Shown: piece after piece, positions 45,712-54,503 of the stretch
Position numbering within the stretch: the stretch's first letter is position 1
How the letters are laid out: every line of letters begins with the position of its first letter
DNA from: JAHDCJ01 sp039028895
GTDB lineage: Bacteria > Bacteroidota > Bacteroidia > Chitinophagales > Saprospiraceae
Length of the DNA: 64,000 nucleotides
Assembly (NCBI GenBank): GCA_039028895.1
Contig: JBCCHF010000018.1
Span: forward strand, 1-64,000
Direction of reading: 5' to 3'
Made by a program: the position numbers and the translations under genes
The notes under the pieces: generated by a model
What the model was told of the DNA's origin: nothing
The model's database searches: none
Seen by the model: only the letters and a program-made list of their open reading frames with translations

Positions 45712-48249
45712 ATGAGAATTCCGAAACTCCAAGTCCTTTTTGTTCTATTCCTTTCTCTTTTGACGCTTAGTCTCCATGCCCAGCGCCCTCAGGGTGGCCC
45801 TCCCGGTAATCGACAGGGTGGGAGAGGGAATTTTGATATTTCCAAATTGCCAAATGTTGGAGTACTTTCTGGAACCGTTATCGATTCTACAACCATGCAA
45901 CCTTTGGAATATGCTTCTGTATCGGTGAAGCACCGTATGTCTGACACTATCGTTACGGGCGGTATTACGAATGGAAAGGGTAAATTCTATATTGATAAAA
46001 TTAAGCTTGGTCCGCAGGTGATCGAAATTGCTTTTATCGGCTATGAGACCAAAGTGCTAAGACGCGTAAGACTTGGTCGGGAAACCATGGAGTTGGACCT
46101 GGGAAAGATTTATGTGTTTCCCTCCGGTGTTGATCTCGAATCTGTAAATGTAACAGCAAAGCGATCATTCATGACCAATTCTATAGATAGAAAAACCTAC
46201 GACCCCAGCCAATTAATCGGTTCCGAAACTTCTTCTGCTTCTGCTATCCTTGAAAATATTCCGTCCGTTGAGGTGGATATTGATGGTAATATCAGTCTCA
46301 GGGGTTCTCAAAATGTAAGGATTCTGATTGATGGTCGCCCATCAAGACTAACTGGCGATGATTTGGCCGATTTCCTGGAACAGTTACCGGCTAATACGCT
46401 TGATAAAGTGGAAGTCATAACCAATCCTTCTGCCAAATACGAACCAGACGGGATGTCAGGGATTATCAATATTCTTCTAAAGAAAAATGTGCTAAAAGGT
46501 TTCAATGGCAGCGTTTCAGCAGGATATGGGGGAAAAGACAGGGTCAACGGTGCTCTCAATCTCAATTACAGGGTGAAGAAAATTAACCTTTTCGGAAATT
46601 ACAGTATCCGCAATGGGACCTACGATGGCTCAGGAACGACATTCCGTGAATCGATAACTACTGATGGTACGACTTTCCTCACTCAGGAGTCTATTTCTGA
46701 GCGTGGCCGCAATGGTCAATTCGTAAAACTCGGATTTGACTATTTTGCCAATCCCAAAACCACGTTTACGCTCCAGTCTACACTTAGTGACAGAGGAGGG
46801 CCCCGTTATGCGCTGGTTGATACCCGACTTGAAGATGAGAATATGAGCTCATTATCCCATTATTTCAGAGAAACAGATGGAGAAAGAACTGGTAAAGGGC
46901 TTAATGTAGAAACTATTTTTTCAAGAAAATTCAAAACAGCAGATAATGAATTGGTTGTAAATGTTGGTTATTCACTCAGCGATAATGATAATGAAAGCGA
47001 TTTCTTACAGCAGAATTTTGATCTTCTTGGCACTCCTCTGGATAGTACTACTATCAGAAGTTTGGATCAAAGTCTTGGGGATCGTAATGAATTTGATATC
47101 AGCATTGACTATTCTCATCCAATCAACAAAAATTCGAAATTCGAAGTGGGTTTGAAATCGACTATTCGCGACAGCGAAAACGATTATCATTTCTTTGATC
47201 TTGATCCTGCAATTGACCAATATGTTGAAGTCGATCTACTGGCTAACAACTTCTTGTATAAAGAACAAATTCATGCAGTTTATGGTACCTATACCAATAA
47301 GATCAAAAACTTTGGCTTTCAGCTAGGACTGCGCGCAGAACAGGTTTTTACAGATTCAAAACAGTTAACCCTCCAGGAAGATTTTGAAAATAATTACTTC
47401 AATGTATACCCTTCGGTTCACCTTTCACAAAGCCTCAAGAACGACCAGGAATTACAATTGAGTTATAGTCGCAGGGTGAACAGACCCCGTGAAAGACAAT
47501 TGAATCCATTTATCGACTTTTCTGATCCGCTCAATTTAAGGCAGGGTAATCCTTCGCTTTTGCCAGAGTTTGTAAATGCCTTTGAATTGAGCTATGGCAA
47601 ATACTTTAAATCTCATTCCATCACTGCTTCGGTATATTTCAGGAATATCAACAATTCAATTACCCGTATCAAGGAGGTGTCTGCCAATGGTGTTTCCCTA
47701 ACAACCTATGAAAACCTGGCTTCTGGTAATTCTTATGGCTTTGAGACGGTTTATGTAGGGTCTTTCGGCAAGCGATTTACCCTCAATCTGAGCTTTAATA
47801 TTTTTGAAACCAGGATCAACGGTACTAACCTCGCCAGCGAATACAATAATGAAAACTTTGGTTATTCCTCCAAGCTGACCTTTGGTTCAAAATTATGGAA
47901 AGATGCTTCCCTACAGCTTACAGGAAGATATCGCAGTGGCCGCGCCCTTGCTCAGGGTACATCTGAGCCTTTCTATGTAATGGGAGCCGCATTCAGGCAA
48001 TCTCTCCTCGACAGACGACTCAATCTATCAGTAAGCACCCGGGATCTTTTCAACACTATGCAATTTGAATTCACCACGGAAGGTACCAATTTCACCCAAA
48101 CCGGTTCCAGGCGCTGGAGCAGTCGGGTTGTTTTCTTTTCTGTATCCTACCGTTTCGGCGAAATGCAAAGGATGCGCCGTAATAACCGCAGTCGCGACGC
48201 AGGAAACCGTGATAGCGGGTTTGAAAGTGAGGGTTTTGAAATTGACTAA
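45712..48249 (+). CDS. Outer-membrane beta-barrel (TonB receptor-like) protein
   Basis: The 845-residue outer-membrane protein has a signal peptide ending LHA|Q (~23) and a Gly/Arg/Pro-rich stretch (RPQGGPPGNRQGGRGN). A carboxypeptidase-regulatory-like domain follows (about 48-125, SGTVIDSTTMQPLEYASVSV), then a plug (about 145-260, SASAILENIPSVEVDIDGNISLRGSQ, IDGRPS) and a barrel of the OMP_b-brl_3 type (PSLLPEFVNAFELSY, RRVNRPRERQLNPF). After the last strand (VVFFSVSYRFGE) comes a 30-residue Arg/Asp/Glu-rich tail, which is unusual for a TonB receptor but seen in this subfamily. The ligand is unknown. Confidence 0.88.
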   Translation: MRIPKLQVLFVLFLSLLTLSLHAQRPQGGPPGNRQGGRGNFDISKLPNVGVLSGTVIDSTTMQPLEYASVSVKHRMSDTIVTGGITNGKGKFYIDKIKLGPQVIEIAFIGYETKVLRRVRLGRETMELDLGKIYVFPSGVDLESVNVTAKRSFMTNSIDRKTYDPSQLIGSETSSASAILENIPSVEVDIDGNISLRGSQNVRILIDGRPSRLTGDDLADFLEQLPANTLDKVEVITNPSAKYEPDGMSGIINILLKKNVLKGFNGSVSAGYGGKDRVNGALNLNYRVKKINLFGNYSIRNGTYDGSGTTFRESITTDGTTFLTQESISERGRNGQFVKLGFDYFANPKTTFTLQSTLSDRGGPRYALVDTRLEDENMSSLSHYFRETDGERTGKGLNVETIFSRKFKTADNELVVNVGYSLSDNDNESDFLQQNFDLLGTPLDSTTIRSLDQSLGDRNEFDISIDYSHPINKNSKFEVGLKSTIRDSENDYHFFDLDPAIDQYVEVDLLANNFLYKEQIHAVYGTYTNKIKNFGFQLGLRAEQVFTDSKQLTLQEDFENNYFNVYPSVHLSQSLKNDQELQLSYSRRVNRPRERQLNPFIDFSDPLNLRQGNPSLLPEFVNAFELSYGKYFKSHSITASVYFRNINNSITRIKEVSANGVSLTTYENLASGNSYGFETVYVGSFGKRFTLNLSFNIFETRINGTNLASEYNNENFGYSSKLTFGSKLWKDASLQLTGRYRSGRALAQGTSEPFYVMGAAFRQSLLDRRLNLSVSTRDLFNTMQFEFTTEGTNFTQTGSRRWSSRVVFFSVSYRFGEMQRMRRNNRSRDAGNRDSGFESEGFEID

Positions 48250-48305
48250 TCAATTGGCATTACTCGATCTGCAGTCTCATGTTTAGTTGAAAGATTTTAG
48301 ACTCA

Positions 48306-48328
48306 ATATTTTGAAGTATTCAAAATAT
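48306..48328. terminator. Perfect AT-rich hairpin between convergent genes
   Basis: The arms atattttgaa and ttcaaaatat (10 bp) flank a 3-base loop, midway between the convergent receptor gene (ends 48249) and response regulator gene (ends 48352). There is no T-run on either side. A weak bidirectional terminator is the likely role. Confidence 0.45.
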
Positions 48329-48351
48329 CCATCTACTGAACTGCCGATTGC

Positions 48352-49044
48352 CTATTCCACAACAAAATGATAGCCAACGCCTTTGAGTGTAATGATCCTG
48401 ACTTGGTCATCGTTTTTTAGGTAGTCGCGTAGTTTTTTGATGTAAACGTCAAGATTTCTGGAATTAAAGAAAGAATCATCACCCCACACCTGGTTGAGAA
48501 TCTCTTTTCTTTCAATGGTGTAATTGCGATTATTGGCCAAAATCTGGAGTAACTGGGCTTCACGGTGAGAAAGTCGCTTGATATCTCCATCGTGGTGCAA
48601 TTCATATTTGTATGGCAAAAAGTTATAACTGCCCAATGATATCTTGGAATCTGGCTGGAGCCTTTGACGGGTAGCTTTAACAAGTTTGAGCAGGTTTTCC
48701 ATTCGAACGATAAGCTCCTCCATGCTAAATGGCTTTTTGATATAATCGTTGCCACCCGACTCGAAGCCCTTCAAAAGATCTTGTGTCTGGTTTTTTGCAG
48801 TGAGGAATAATATCGGAATCCGAGGATCAAGGGCTCTTACCTCCTGTCCGATTGTAAACCCATCTTTATTGGGTAGCATGACGTCCAATACACAGATGTC
48901 AGGCGCATAGTTTTTATAGGCAGGCAAGGCTTTTGCACCATCACGAACCATTCGTACTTCGTAGTCGCGACTTTCGAGACTTTCCTTGACAATTTTGCCA
49001 AGAAAAGGTTCATCTTCTACATATAGTACCCTGATTTTATCCAT
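48352..49044 (-). CDS. OmpR/PhoB-family response regulator
   Basis: The receiver domain (1-120) has the acidic pair Glu10-Asp11, phospho-acceptor Asp54 in DICVLDVMLP and the KPF lysine. The winged-helix DNA-binding domain (about 135-230) has LSHREAQLLQILANN and SRNLDVYIKKLRDYL. It overlaps the histidine kinase gene by eight bases, forming a classic two-component operon. The target is unknown; the divergent GLPGLI/receptor genes on the far side of the kinase are candidates. Confidence 0.94.
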   Translation of the reverse strand: MDKIRVLYVEDEPFLGKIVKESLESRDYEVRMVRDGAKALPAYKNYAPDICVLDVMLPNKDGFTIGQEVRALDPRIPILFLTAKNQTQDLLKGFESGGNDYIKKPFSMEELIVRMENLLKLVKATRQRLQPDSKISLGSYNFLPYKYELHHDGDIKRLSHREAQLLQILANNRNYTIERKEILNQVWGDDSFFNSRNLDVYIKKLRDYLKNDDQVRIITLKGVGYHFVVE

Positions 49045-50488
49045 GGTGTGTCGGTAAGTCTATTGTAAAGCAAGTACCGCCTCCAGGCTGGCTTTCGACT
49101 TCAATCGATCCACGATGCTGATCGATCACTGAGGCTACATAACTTAACCCAAGACCATATCCTTTGACGTTGTGTTTATTGCCGGTTGGTACTCTGAAAA
49201 ATTTATCAAAAATCTTGTTTTTATATTCCTCTGAAATCCCGATCCCTTGATCTTTGACAGTAAGTCTGACTCGTTGTTCCCGTTGCTCAAGCAGAATTTC
49301 AATCTCTGGTTGTTCATGGCTGTATTTTAAGGCATTGTCAACGAGATTATATACAACGGAGGTCAAATGGGTACGGTCGCCTTCGAGTTTGAAAGCCGAA
49401 CCTTCAAACTGGAAATCTACCTTTGCGGCAAATTTATCAAACTGTAATTTCATCGAATTGAGAATATCCTGAATGAGCTCTCGCATATCCAAAGATTCGA
49501 TCTTGAGTTCAGGTGCTTTATTTTCAAACTGCGATAATTTTAAAACCTTATCTACAAGAATGGAAAGTCGGTTTAACTCATGTTTCGAGATATTAAGATA
49601 TTCATTGGTCTTTGCCGGATCTTCCAGGGCATTGAAATTGCGTAACGCTTCAATTGCTACACCGACTGTGGTGATTGGTGTCTTCAGCTCGTGTGTAATA
49701 TTACTGATGAATTCGTTCTTCAGCCTGTTGAGTTTTTCCTGGTTTTTCAGATTCTTGAAAATGAAATAAAATGCCAGGGCGATACTTGAAAACAGCAATA
49801 TGGAAAACAGGATTTCAGGTACCATTCTTCCCCAAATAAATCCACTATACTCATTGAACTGAACGGCAAATTTGTCGCCACTTATTACATCGTTGTATTT
49901 ATTGGTCCAAATGCCTTGAATATCTTTATCTTCATTATCAATCTGGACAATTTTATATGAAAAAGGCAATTCCGAATTCAACATAGCTGATTCAAATTCC
50001 TCATCCAGGAAACCCAGCAACAGGTCGTTGTTTTTGTGTTGGAAAACATTTGCCTCAACCTCTATAGAATCCGGTTTTTCCAGCATGGCCAGCACAACTG
50101 ATAATGATCCGAATATATCATCATCCTTTCCAGGATGTGCCTTTATGGCCACTTTTTCTAAAGCACCAGTACCGACTGTTTCTATGCTTTGGGCGTGGCG
50201 GAAGGTGAAAGTGTGTGTCGTATCAATTTTCCTTTTAGTGACATGGATCTTTTTAGTCATCGAAGTGTCGATCATATCAATGATCAATGGTGGTCCAAAA
50301 ACCTCAGTCATTAGTGAGTCCTGTACTTCACGAATGGAGTTAAGGAACAGTTGATTGGTTTCTTTTTTCAGACTATCGAGTTCACCCTGATAGACTGATT
50401 TCAGCCATAACGAAATAAAAACCAGTAGCAAGGCAAGGCCGCCTGCCATTAGAAAAACGGATACGCGTTTTGGACTTAACATTTTCAT
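49037..50488 (-). CDS. Sensor histidine kinase
   Basis: This is a membrane-bound kinase: helix one at about 10-30, a ~180-residue periplasmic sensor region without a recognised fold, and helix two at about 215-240. The HisKA H-box NITHELKTPITTV (His266) follows, then the ATPase boxes DNALKYSH (N), VKDQGIGISEEY (G1) and GYGLGLSYV (G2). It is partner of the response regulator downstream. A minus-strand -7 box ends only eight bases before the ATG at 50488, so the second ATG at 50482 may be the real start. Confidence 0.93.
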   Translation of the reverse strand: MKMLSPKRVSVFLMAGGLALLLVFISLWLKSVYQGELDSLKKETNQLFLNSIREVQDSLMTEVFGPPLIIDMIDTSMTKKIHVTKRKIDTTHTFTFRHAQSIETVGTGALEKVAIKAHPGKDDDIFGSLSVVLAMLEKPDSIEVEANVFQHKNNDLLLGFLDEEFESAMLNSELPFSYKIVQIDNEDKDIQGIWTNKYNDVISGDKFAVQFNEYSGFIWGRMVPEILFSILLFSSIALAFYFIFKNLKNQEKLNRLKNEFISNITHELKTPITTVGVAIEALRNFNALEDPAKTNEYLNISKHELNRLSILVDKVLKLSQFENKAPELKIESLDMRELIQDILNSMKLQFDKFAAKVDFQFEGSAFKLEGDRTHLTSVVYNLVDNALKYSHEQPEIEILLEQREQRVRLTVKDQGIGISEEYKNKIFDKFFRVPTGNKHNVKGYGLGLSYVASVIDQHRGSIEVESQPGGGTCFTIDLPTHHG

Positions 50489-50496
50489 TTCAATAT

Positions 50497-50523
50497 CAAA
50501 AGTACCAGTTTATCTCTAACAAA
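50497..50523 (-). promoter_or_regulatory. Probable promoter of the two-component operon
   Basis: The minus strand has TTTG (50520-50523), a 15-base spacer and a perfect TAnnTTTG box, TACTTTTG (50497-50504). The spacer is shorter than in the other promoters here, so confidence is moderate. Confidence 0.45.
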
Positions 50524-50569
50524 ATCAGCGCTTTAACCTTAATTAACATTAAATCTAGGTTGATTAACC

Positions 50570-50598
50570 TTGTTGCTCATATCTGCCCTTTAAATTTG
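50570..50598 (+). promoter_or_regulatory. Bacteroidota-type promoter for the GLPGLI gene
   Basis: TTG (50570-50572), 18 bases, then TAAATTTG (50591-50598) match the -33/-7 pattern with the same spacing as the promoter at 45664. The ATG at 50616 is 17 bases downstream. It lies back to back with the two-component operon promoter. Confidence 0.75.
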
Positions 50599-50615
50599 CC
50601 AAAAAACAAATCATC

Positions 50616-51365
50616 ATGAAAAAATTAATGCTACTTGTTACACTTGCCTTTCCGGTATTTTTGTTTGGTCAAAATAACGAAGGCAAAATCGTTTACAACG
50701 AAACTGTTAAACTTGAAATTAAGATTCAGGGCGATGCCTCTGGTATGGAACACCTGTTACCAAAAGAACATAACAATGTAAAAACCCTCACGTTCACTGC
50801 TTCAGAATCCATTTTCGAAGATGCTAATGAAGGGGAAGTTGAAGAGATTTCCGAGACCGCAGAGGGTAACTCATTTCACATGAAAATGGTAAAACCAGAG
50901 AATAAGCTATATAAAAATACCGCAAACGGAACGACGATCGAGCTGAAAGAATTTTTCGGTAAAAAGTTTCTCATCACTGGCGAGCCCTTGACATACGACT
51001 GGAAGCTTACCGGAGAACAAAAAGAAATTTTGGGATACAATTGTCAGCAGGCGACTACCGAAGACGAAAATGGTGTTAAAGTCGTTTGGTTTACCTCAGA
51101 AATTCCAGTACCCAACGGACCAGGGCACCTTGGACAACTCCCGGGAATGATCCTCGAAGCCAATCTGAATGATGGCAAAATGGTTCTTGTAGCCTCAAAA
51201 ATTGAACTGGGTACAATAGAGGAAGGCATCGTAAAAGCCCCAACAAAAGGTAAAGCCGTCTCTCAGGAAGAATTTGATGAAATCTCCGCAAAGAAAATGG
51301 AAGAAATGGGCATGGACGGCACTTCAGGCAGTGGCCGTGCTGTTTTTAAAGTTATCCGCCAGTAA
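50616..51365 (+). CDS. GLPGLI family secreted protein
   Basis: The 249-residue protein has a signal peptide ending FLFG|Q (~18) and the family hallmarks EGKIVYNE near the N-terminus, YDWKLTGEQKEILGYNCQQAT and the name-giving segment GQLPGMILEA. GLPGLI proteins are confined to Bacteroidota and typically sit next to a TonB-type receptor, as here (192 bases downstream). The function of the family is not established. Its own promoter faces away from the neighbouring two-component operon, which may control it. Confidence 0.9.
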   Translation: MKKLMLLVTLAFPVFLFGQNNEGKIVYNETVKLEIKIQGDASGMEHLLPKEHNNVKTLTFTASESIFEDANEGEVEEISETAEGNSFHMKMVKPENKLYKNTANGTTIELKEFFGKKFLITGEPLTYDWKLTGEQKEILGYNCQQATTEDENGVKVVWFTSEIPVPNGPGHLGQLPGMILEANLNDGKMVLVASKIELGTIEEGIVKAPTKGKAVSQEEFDEISAKKMEEMGMDGTSGSGRAVFKVIRQ

Positions 51366-51557
51366 TTCCTGTAAAGATTCTCTTTTGGTTAAAGGTTAGT
51401 TTCAGTCTGAAGTGCCTTTCGAAGCCACCATATTTCGAAAATAAGTGCACGGCAGCGGAAGGGCTTTGGACCGATCTGACCTTTGGCAAATATCAAACAC
51501 TATCCGCGCAGGTTCTAATGATGGATTTGCGCCAGACATCATCTCTAATCATCCACC

Positions 51558-54371
51558 ATGAAAAAGATCATCTTTCTTTTCATCAGTCTCTCCCTTGTCC
51601 TTTCGCAAAAGGAAATTCTAGCCCAGTCTGTATCCGTTCAGGGGCACGTTGTTGATACCATGTTAACGCCACTGACAGGCGCCACCGCCGTATTGCTGCA
51701 GGCAGGTGACTCGGTACTTTATAAGTTTTCAATAAGCAATGGAGAAGGCTTTTTTGAAATGAAGAAAGTCACACCTGGCGACTATATTCTACAACTTACT
51801 TTCCTGGGTTACGGCAATTACAGTAAACCCGTGACCATCGGTGAAAATACCCCTGTGTTTAATGCAGGGTATATTGCACTCCTTCCGGAAAATGCTTTGT
51901 TGGATGAGGTAACGGTGAAAGCCGAGCATATCCCGATGCGACTTAACAAAGACACTATAGAATACAACGCGGCTGCTTTCGAAACTAAACCTAATGCTGC
52001 CGTAGAGGAGCTGCTCAAAAAGCTACCTGGCGTAGAAGTCACTAAAGACGGAACGATCAAAGCCCAGGGTGAAGAAGTCAACCAGGTGCTAGTAGATGGC
52101 AAGCAGTTTTTCGGCAACGACCCACAAGTTGCCACAAAGAACCTACCTGCTGATGCCATTGATAAGGTGCAGGTATTCGACAAAAAGTCTGAAATGTCTG
52201 AATTTACTGGTGTCGATGACGGTCAACGAGACAAAACCATCAACCTGGCACTAAAAGACGACAAGAAGAAAGGTTATTTCGGTAAAGCCACTGCAGGCTA
52301 TGGCACTGAGGATCGTTATGAAGCTAAACTGAGCCTCAATCGTTTCGATAAAAAAATGCAAATGTCGATTATTGGCATGTCCAATAACAATAATCAACAA
52401 GGGTTTTCGCTTGGCGAGTATATGAATTTTATGGGCGGCCTTCAAAATATGATGCATGGCGGAGGCGGTGGCTCCATGCGCTTGTCGATTGAAATCGATG
52501 GAGGGCTGCCATTGGGCGCGGGTCTTAGTAACGGTTTTGTGAATTCTTCTGCAGGAGGGGCCAATTTTAACCTCGAACTTGGTAAAAATACTGACCTCAA
52601 CCTGAGTTATTTTTACAATCGTATTCGGAACAATGTTCAAACAGAAACCACACGGCAAAACTTTACAGAAAATGGTGTTTATGATGCTGCAGATAACGAA
52701 GAACAGCTATCTCAGAGTTCAGGCCATAAACTAAACATGAGACTACAGCATGAAATCGATTCCTTTCGGAGAATAATATTCAGAAACTCGATGGGCTATA
52801 ATGATGGATTTTCTGAGTCTTTTGGCAACAGTATGGCTTTCAATACCTTGGGCATGCTGGAAAACGATGGCAGCAATATCTATCTGTCAGAAGGCCGAAA
52901 TTTTAATCTGAATGGTAATGTCTTGTTTATGAACCGTTTCCGGAAAAGTGGCCGCGCCTTTTCCGCCGATTTGTCATATGGGCTCTCTGACGATGACCGT
53001 GAATCAAGACTTCAGTCTCTGAATCGATTTTACCTGGGTGACGGTAATCTCAATTTCACGGATAGCCTCAACCAACGGCAGGATATTATTGGTGACCGTT
53101 TAAATTATGGACTCACACTAACCCATACTGAACCCCTTGGAAAAAAGCGCTATCTCGAGTTCAGGTACAGCCTTCAAAATTTCCAGGATGAAAATGATAA
53201 AACAGTATTCGATATCACGGGAGGGCCAAATCCTGAGGAAAATTATAACAGCCATCTTTCGAATAAATACAAGCGTGATTACCTATACAATAGCGGGGGG
53301 CTCAGCTTCCGGTTAAACCGGAAAAAAGCTAATTTTTCGGTAGGCCTCACTCTGCAACACAGTCGTCTGAGAGGTGATCTCTTCAATGCTTCACCCCAGA
53401 TTTCTGAAGACTATGTAAACCTATTGCCTAACCTGATGTATAGTTATGATCTGGCAACTTCTCGAAATATCGAGTTTTCCTACATTACCAACGTCAGAGA
53501 ACCATCTGTGGAGCAATTACAGCCAATTGTTGACAATAGTAATCCGCTGAATATTTACATCGGTAATCCGGAATTGTCGCCAGAATACACGCACAGAGCA
53601 GCAGTTAGGTTCCATTCTTTCAGTCAATTCAGTATGACGAGCATTTTTGCTTCGCTAAGTGGAAGTTATACGACCAACAAGATTACTAACGAAGTGTCTG
53701 TTGATTCGCTGTTCAGGCAAATAACACGCCCTGTGAATGTAGATAATGACTTCGGATTGAGAAGCTATTTTTCATTTGGAGCACCATTGAAATTCATCAA
53801 AAGTCGTATTAATATCAATAATGGCCTCAACTATAATCGGTCTCTAATATTTGTGAATGGTACCCAAAATGCTTCTAACCGCCTGAGAACGACGTTGGAT
53901 ATCAGCATTGAAAATAAAAATACAGAGTTAGTTGAAATTGGCATTGGAACCAACCTGTCGCATAATCTCACCAATTACTCTGATGCGGATAATCTCAATC
54001 AAAATTACTTTGACCAGGTTTACTACATCGACGCTGGTGTAAATTTCCTGAAAACCTGGAACCTGAGTTCTTCCTTTGATTACACGATCTACGGTGGGGA
54101 AGCGTTTGGTTCATCTGAAACCATTCCGATTTGGAAGGCTTCCTTGTCAACTTTCCTGTTGAAAAACCAGAAAGGAGAATTAAAGTTTTCAGCCTCTGAC
54201 CTACTTAATCGCAACCAGGGTATTTCCAGGACAAGTGAGTTCAATTATATCGAGGAGACCAGTACCCGCTCCTTGGGCCGTTATTTCATGGTTAGCTTTA
54301 CCTACAATATCAGTAAGTTTGGCGCCCGCCAAGGCGGAGGGATTGAGGTGATTGATGGCCGGAGACGATAA
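51558..54371 (+). CDS. Outer-membrane beta-barrel receptor paired with GLPGLI protein
   Basis: This 937-residue outer-membrane protein has a signal peptide ending EILA|Q (~22), a carboxypeptidase-regulatory-like domain (about 25-110, VQGHVVDTMLTPLTGATAVL) and a plug (about 120-230, VEELLKKLPGVEVTKDGTIKAQG, VNQVLVDGKQFFGNDP). A barrel of the OMP_b-brl_3 family follows, containing a Gly/Met-rich loop (MMHGGGGGSM). It ends MVSFTYNISKF plus a short basic tail, RQGGGIEVIDGRRR. Such barrels are the usual partner of GLPGLI proteins. The substrate is unknown. Confidence 0.88.
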   Translation: MKKIIFLFISLSLVLSQKEILAQSVSVQGHVVDTMLTPLTGATAVLLQAGDSVLYKFSISNGEGFFEMKKVTPGDYILQLTFLGYGNYSKPVTIGENTPVFNAGYIALLPENALLDEVTVKAEHIPMRLNKDTIEYNAAAFETKPNAAVEELLKKLPGVEVTKDGTIKAQGEEVNQVLVDGKQFFGNDPQVATKNLPADAIDKVQVFDKKSEMSEFTGVDDGQRDKTINLALKDDKKKGYFGKATAGYGTEDRYEAKLSLNRFDKKMQMSIIGMSNNNNQQGFSLGEYMNFMGGLQNMMHGGGGGSMRLSIEIDGGLPLGAGLSNGFVNSSAGGANFNLELGKNTDLNLSYFYNRIRNNVQTETTRQNFTENGVYDAADNEEQLSQSSGHKLNMRLQHEIDSFRRIIFRNSMGYNDGFSESFGNSMAFNTLGMLENDGSNIYLSEGRNFNLNGNVLFMNRFRKSGRAFSADLSYGLSDDDRESRLQSLNRFYLGDGNLNFTDSLNQRQDIIGDRLNYGLTLTHTEPLGKKRYLEFRYSLQNFQDENDKTVFDITGGPNPEENYNSHLSNKYKRDYLYNSGGLSFRLNRKKANFSVGLTLQHSRLRGDLFNASPQISEDYVNLLPNLMYSYDLATSRNIEFSYITNVREPSVEQLQPIVDNSNPLNIYIGNPELSPEYTHRAAVRFHSFSQFSMTSIFASLSGSYTTNKITNEVSVDSLFRQITRPVNVDNDFGLRSYFSFGAPLKFIKSRININNGLNYNRSLIFVNGTQNASNRLRTTLDISIENKNTELVEIGIGTNLSHNLTNYSDADNLNQNYFDQVYYIDAGVNFLKTWNLSSSFDYTIYGGEAFGSSETIPIWKASLSTFLLKNQKGELKFSASDLLNRNQGISRTSEFNYIEETSTRSLGRYFMVSFTYNISKFGARQGGGIEVIDGRRR

Positions 54372-54386
54372 AGCGTTAAGGAAACC

Positions 54387-54464
54387 GCAAAATGTAAAAC
54401 CGCAAAACTCAGAATGTAAAAGTTGAGTACAGCGCAACTAATAAGGCAAACTTTTACATTTTGC
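54387..54464. terminator. Alternative hairpins between convergent genes
   Basis: The segment ttttacattttgc (54452-54464) is the exact complement of gcaaaatgtaaaa (54387-54399). The overlapping aacttttacatt (54449-54460) is the exact complement of aatgtaaaagtt (54413-54424). Two mutually exclusive stems of 13 and 12 bp are therefore possible between the receptor gene (+) and the SLC12-like gene (-). Bidirectional termination is the likely role. Confidence 0.5.
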
Positions 54465-54503
54465 AGATTTACATTTCATATTCTTCGGTTTAAAGTTGGT
54501 GCT

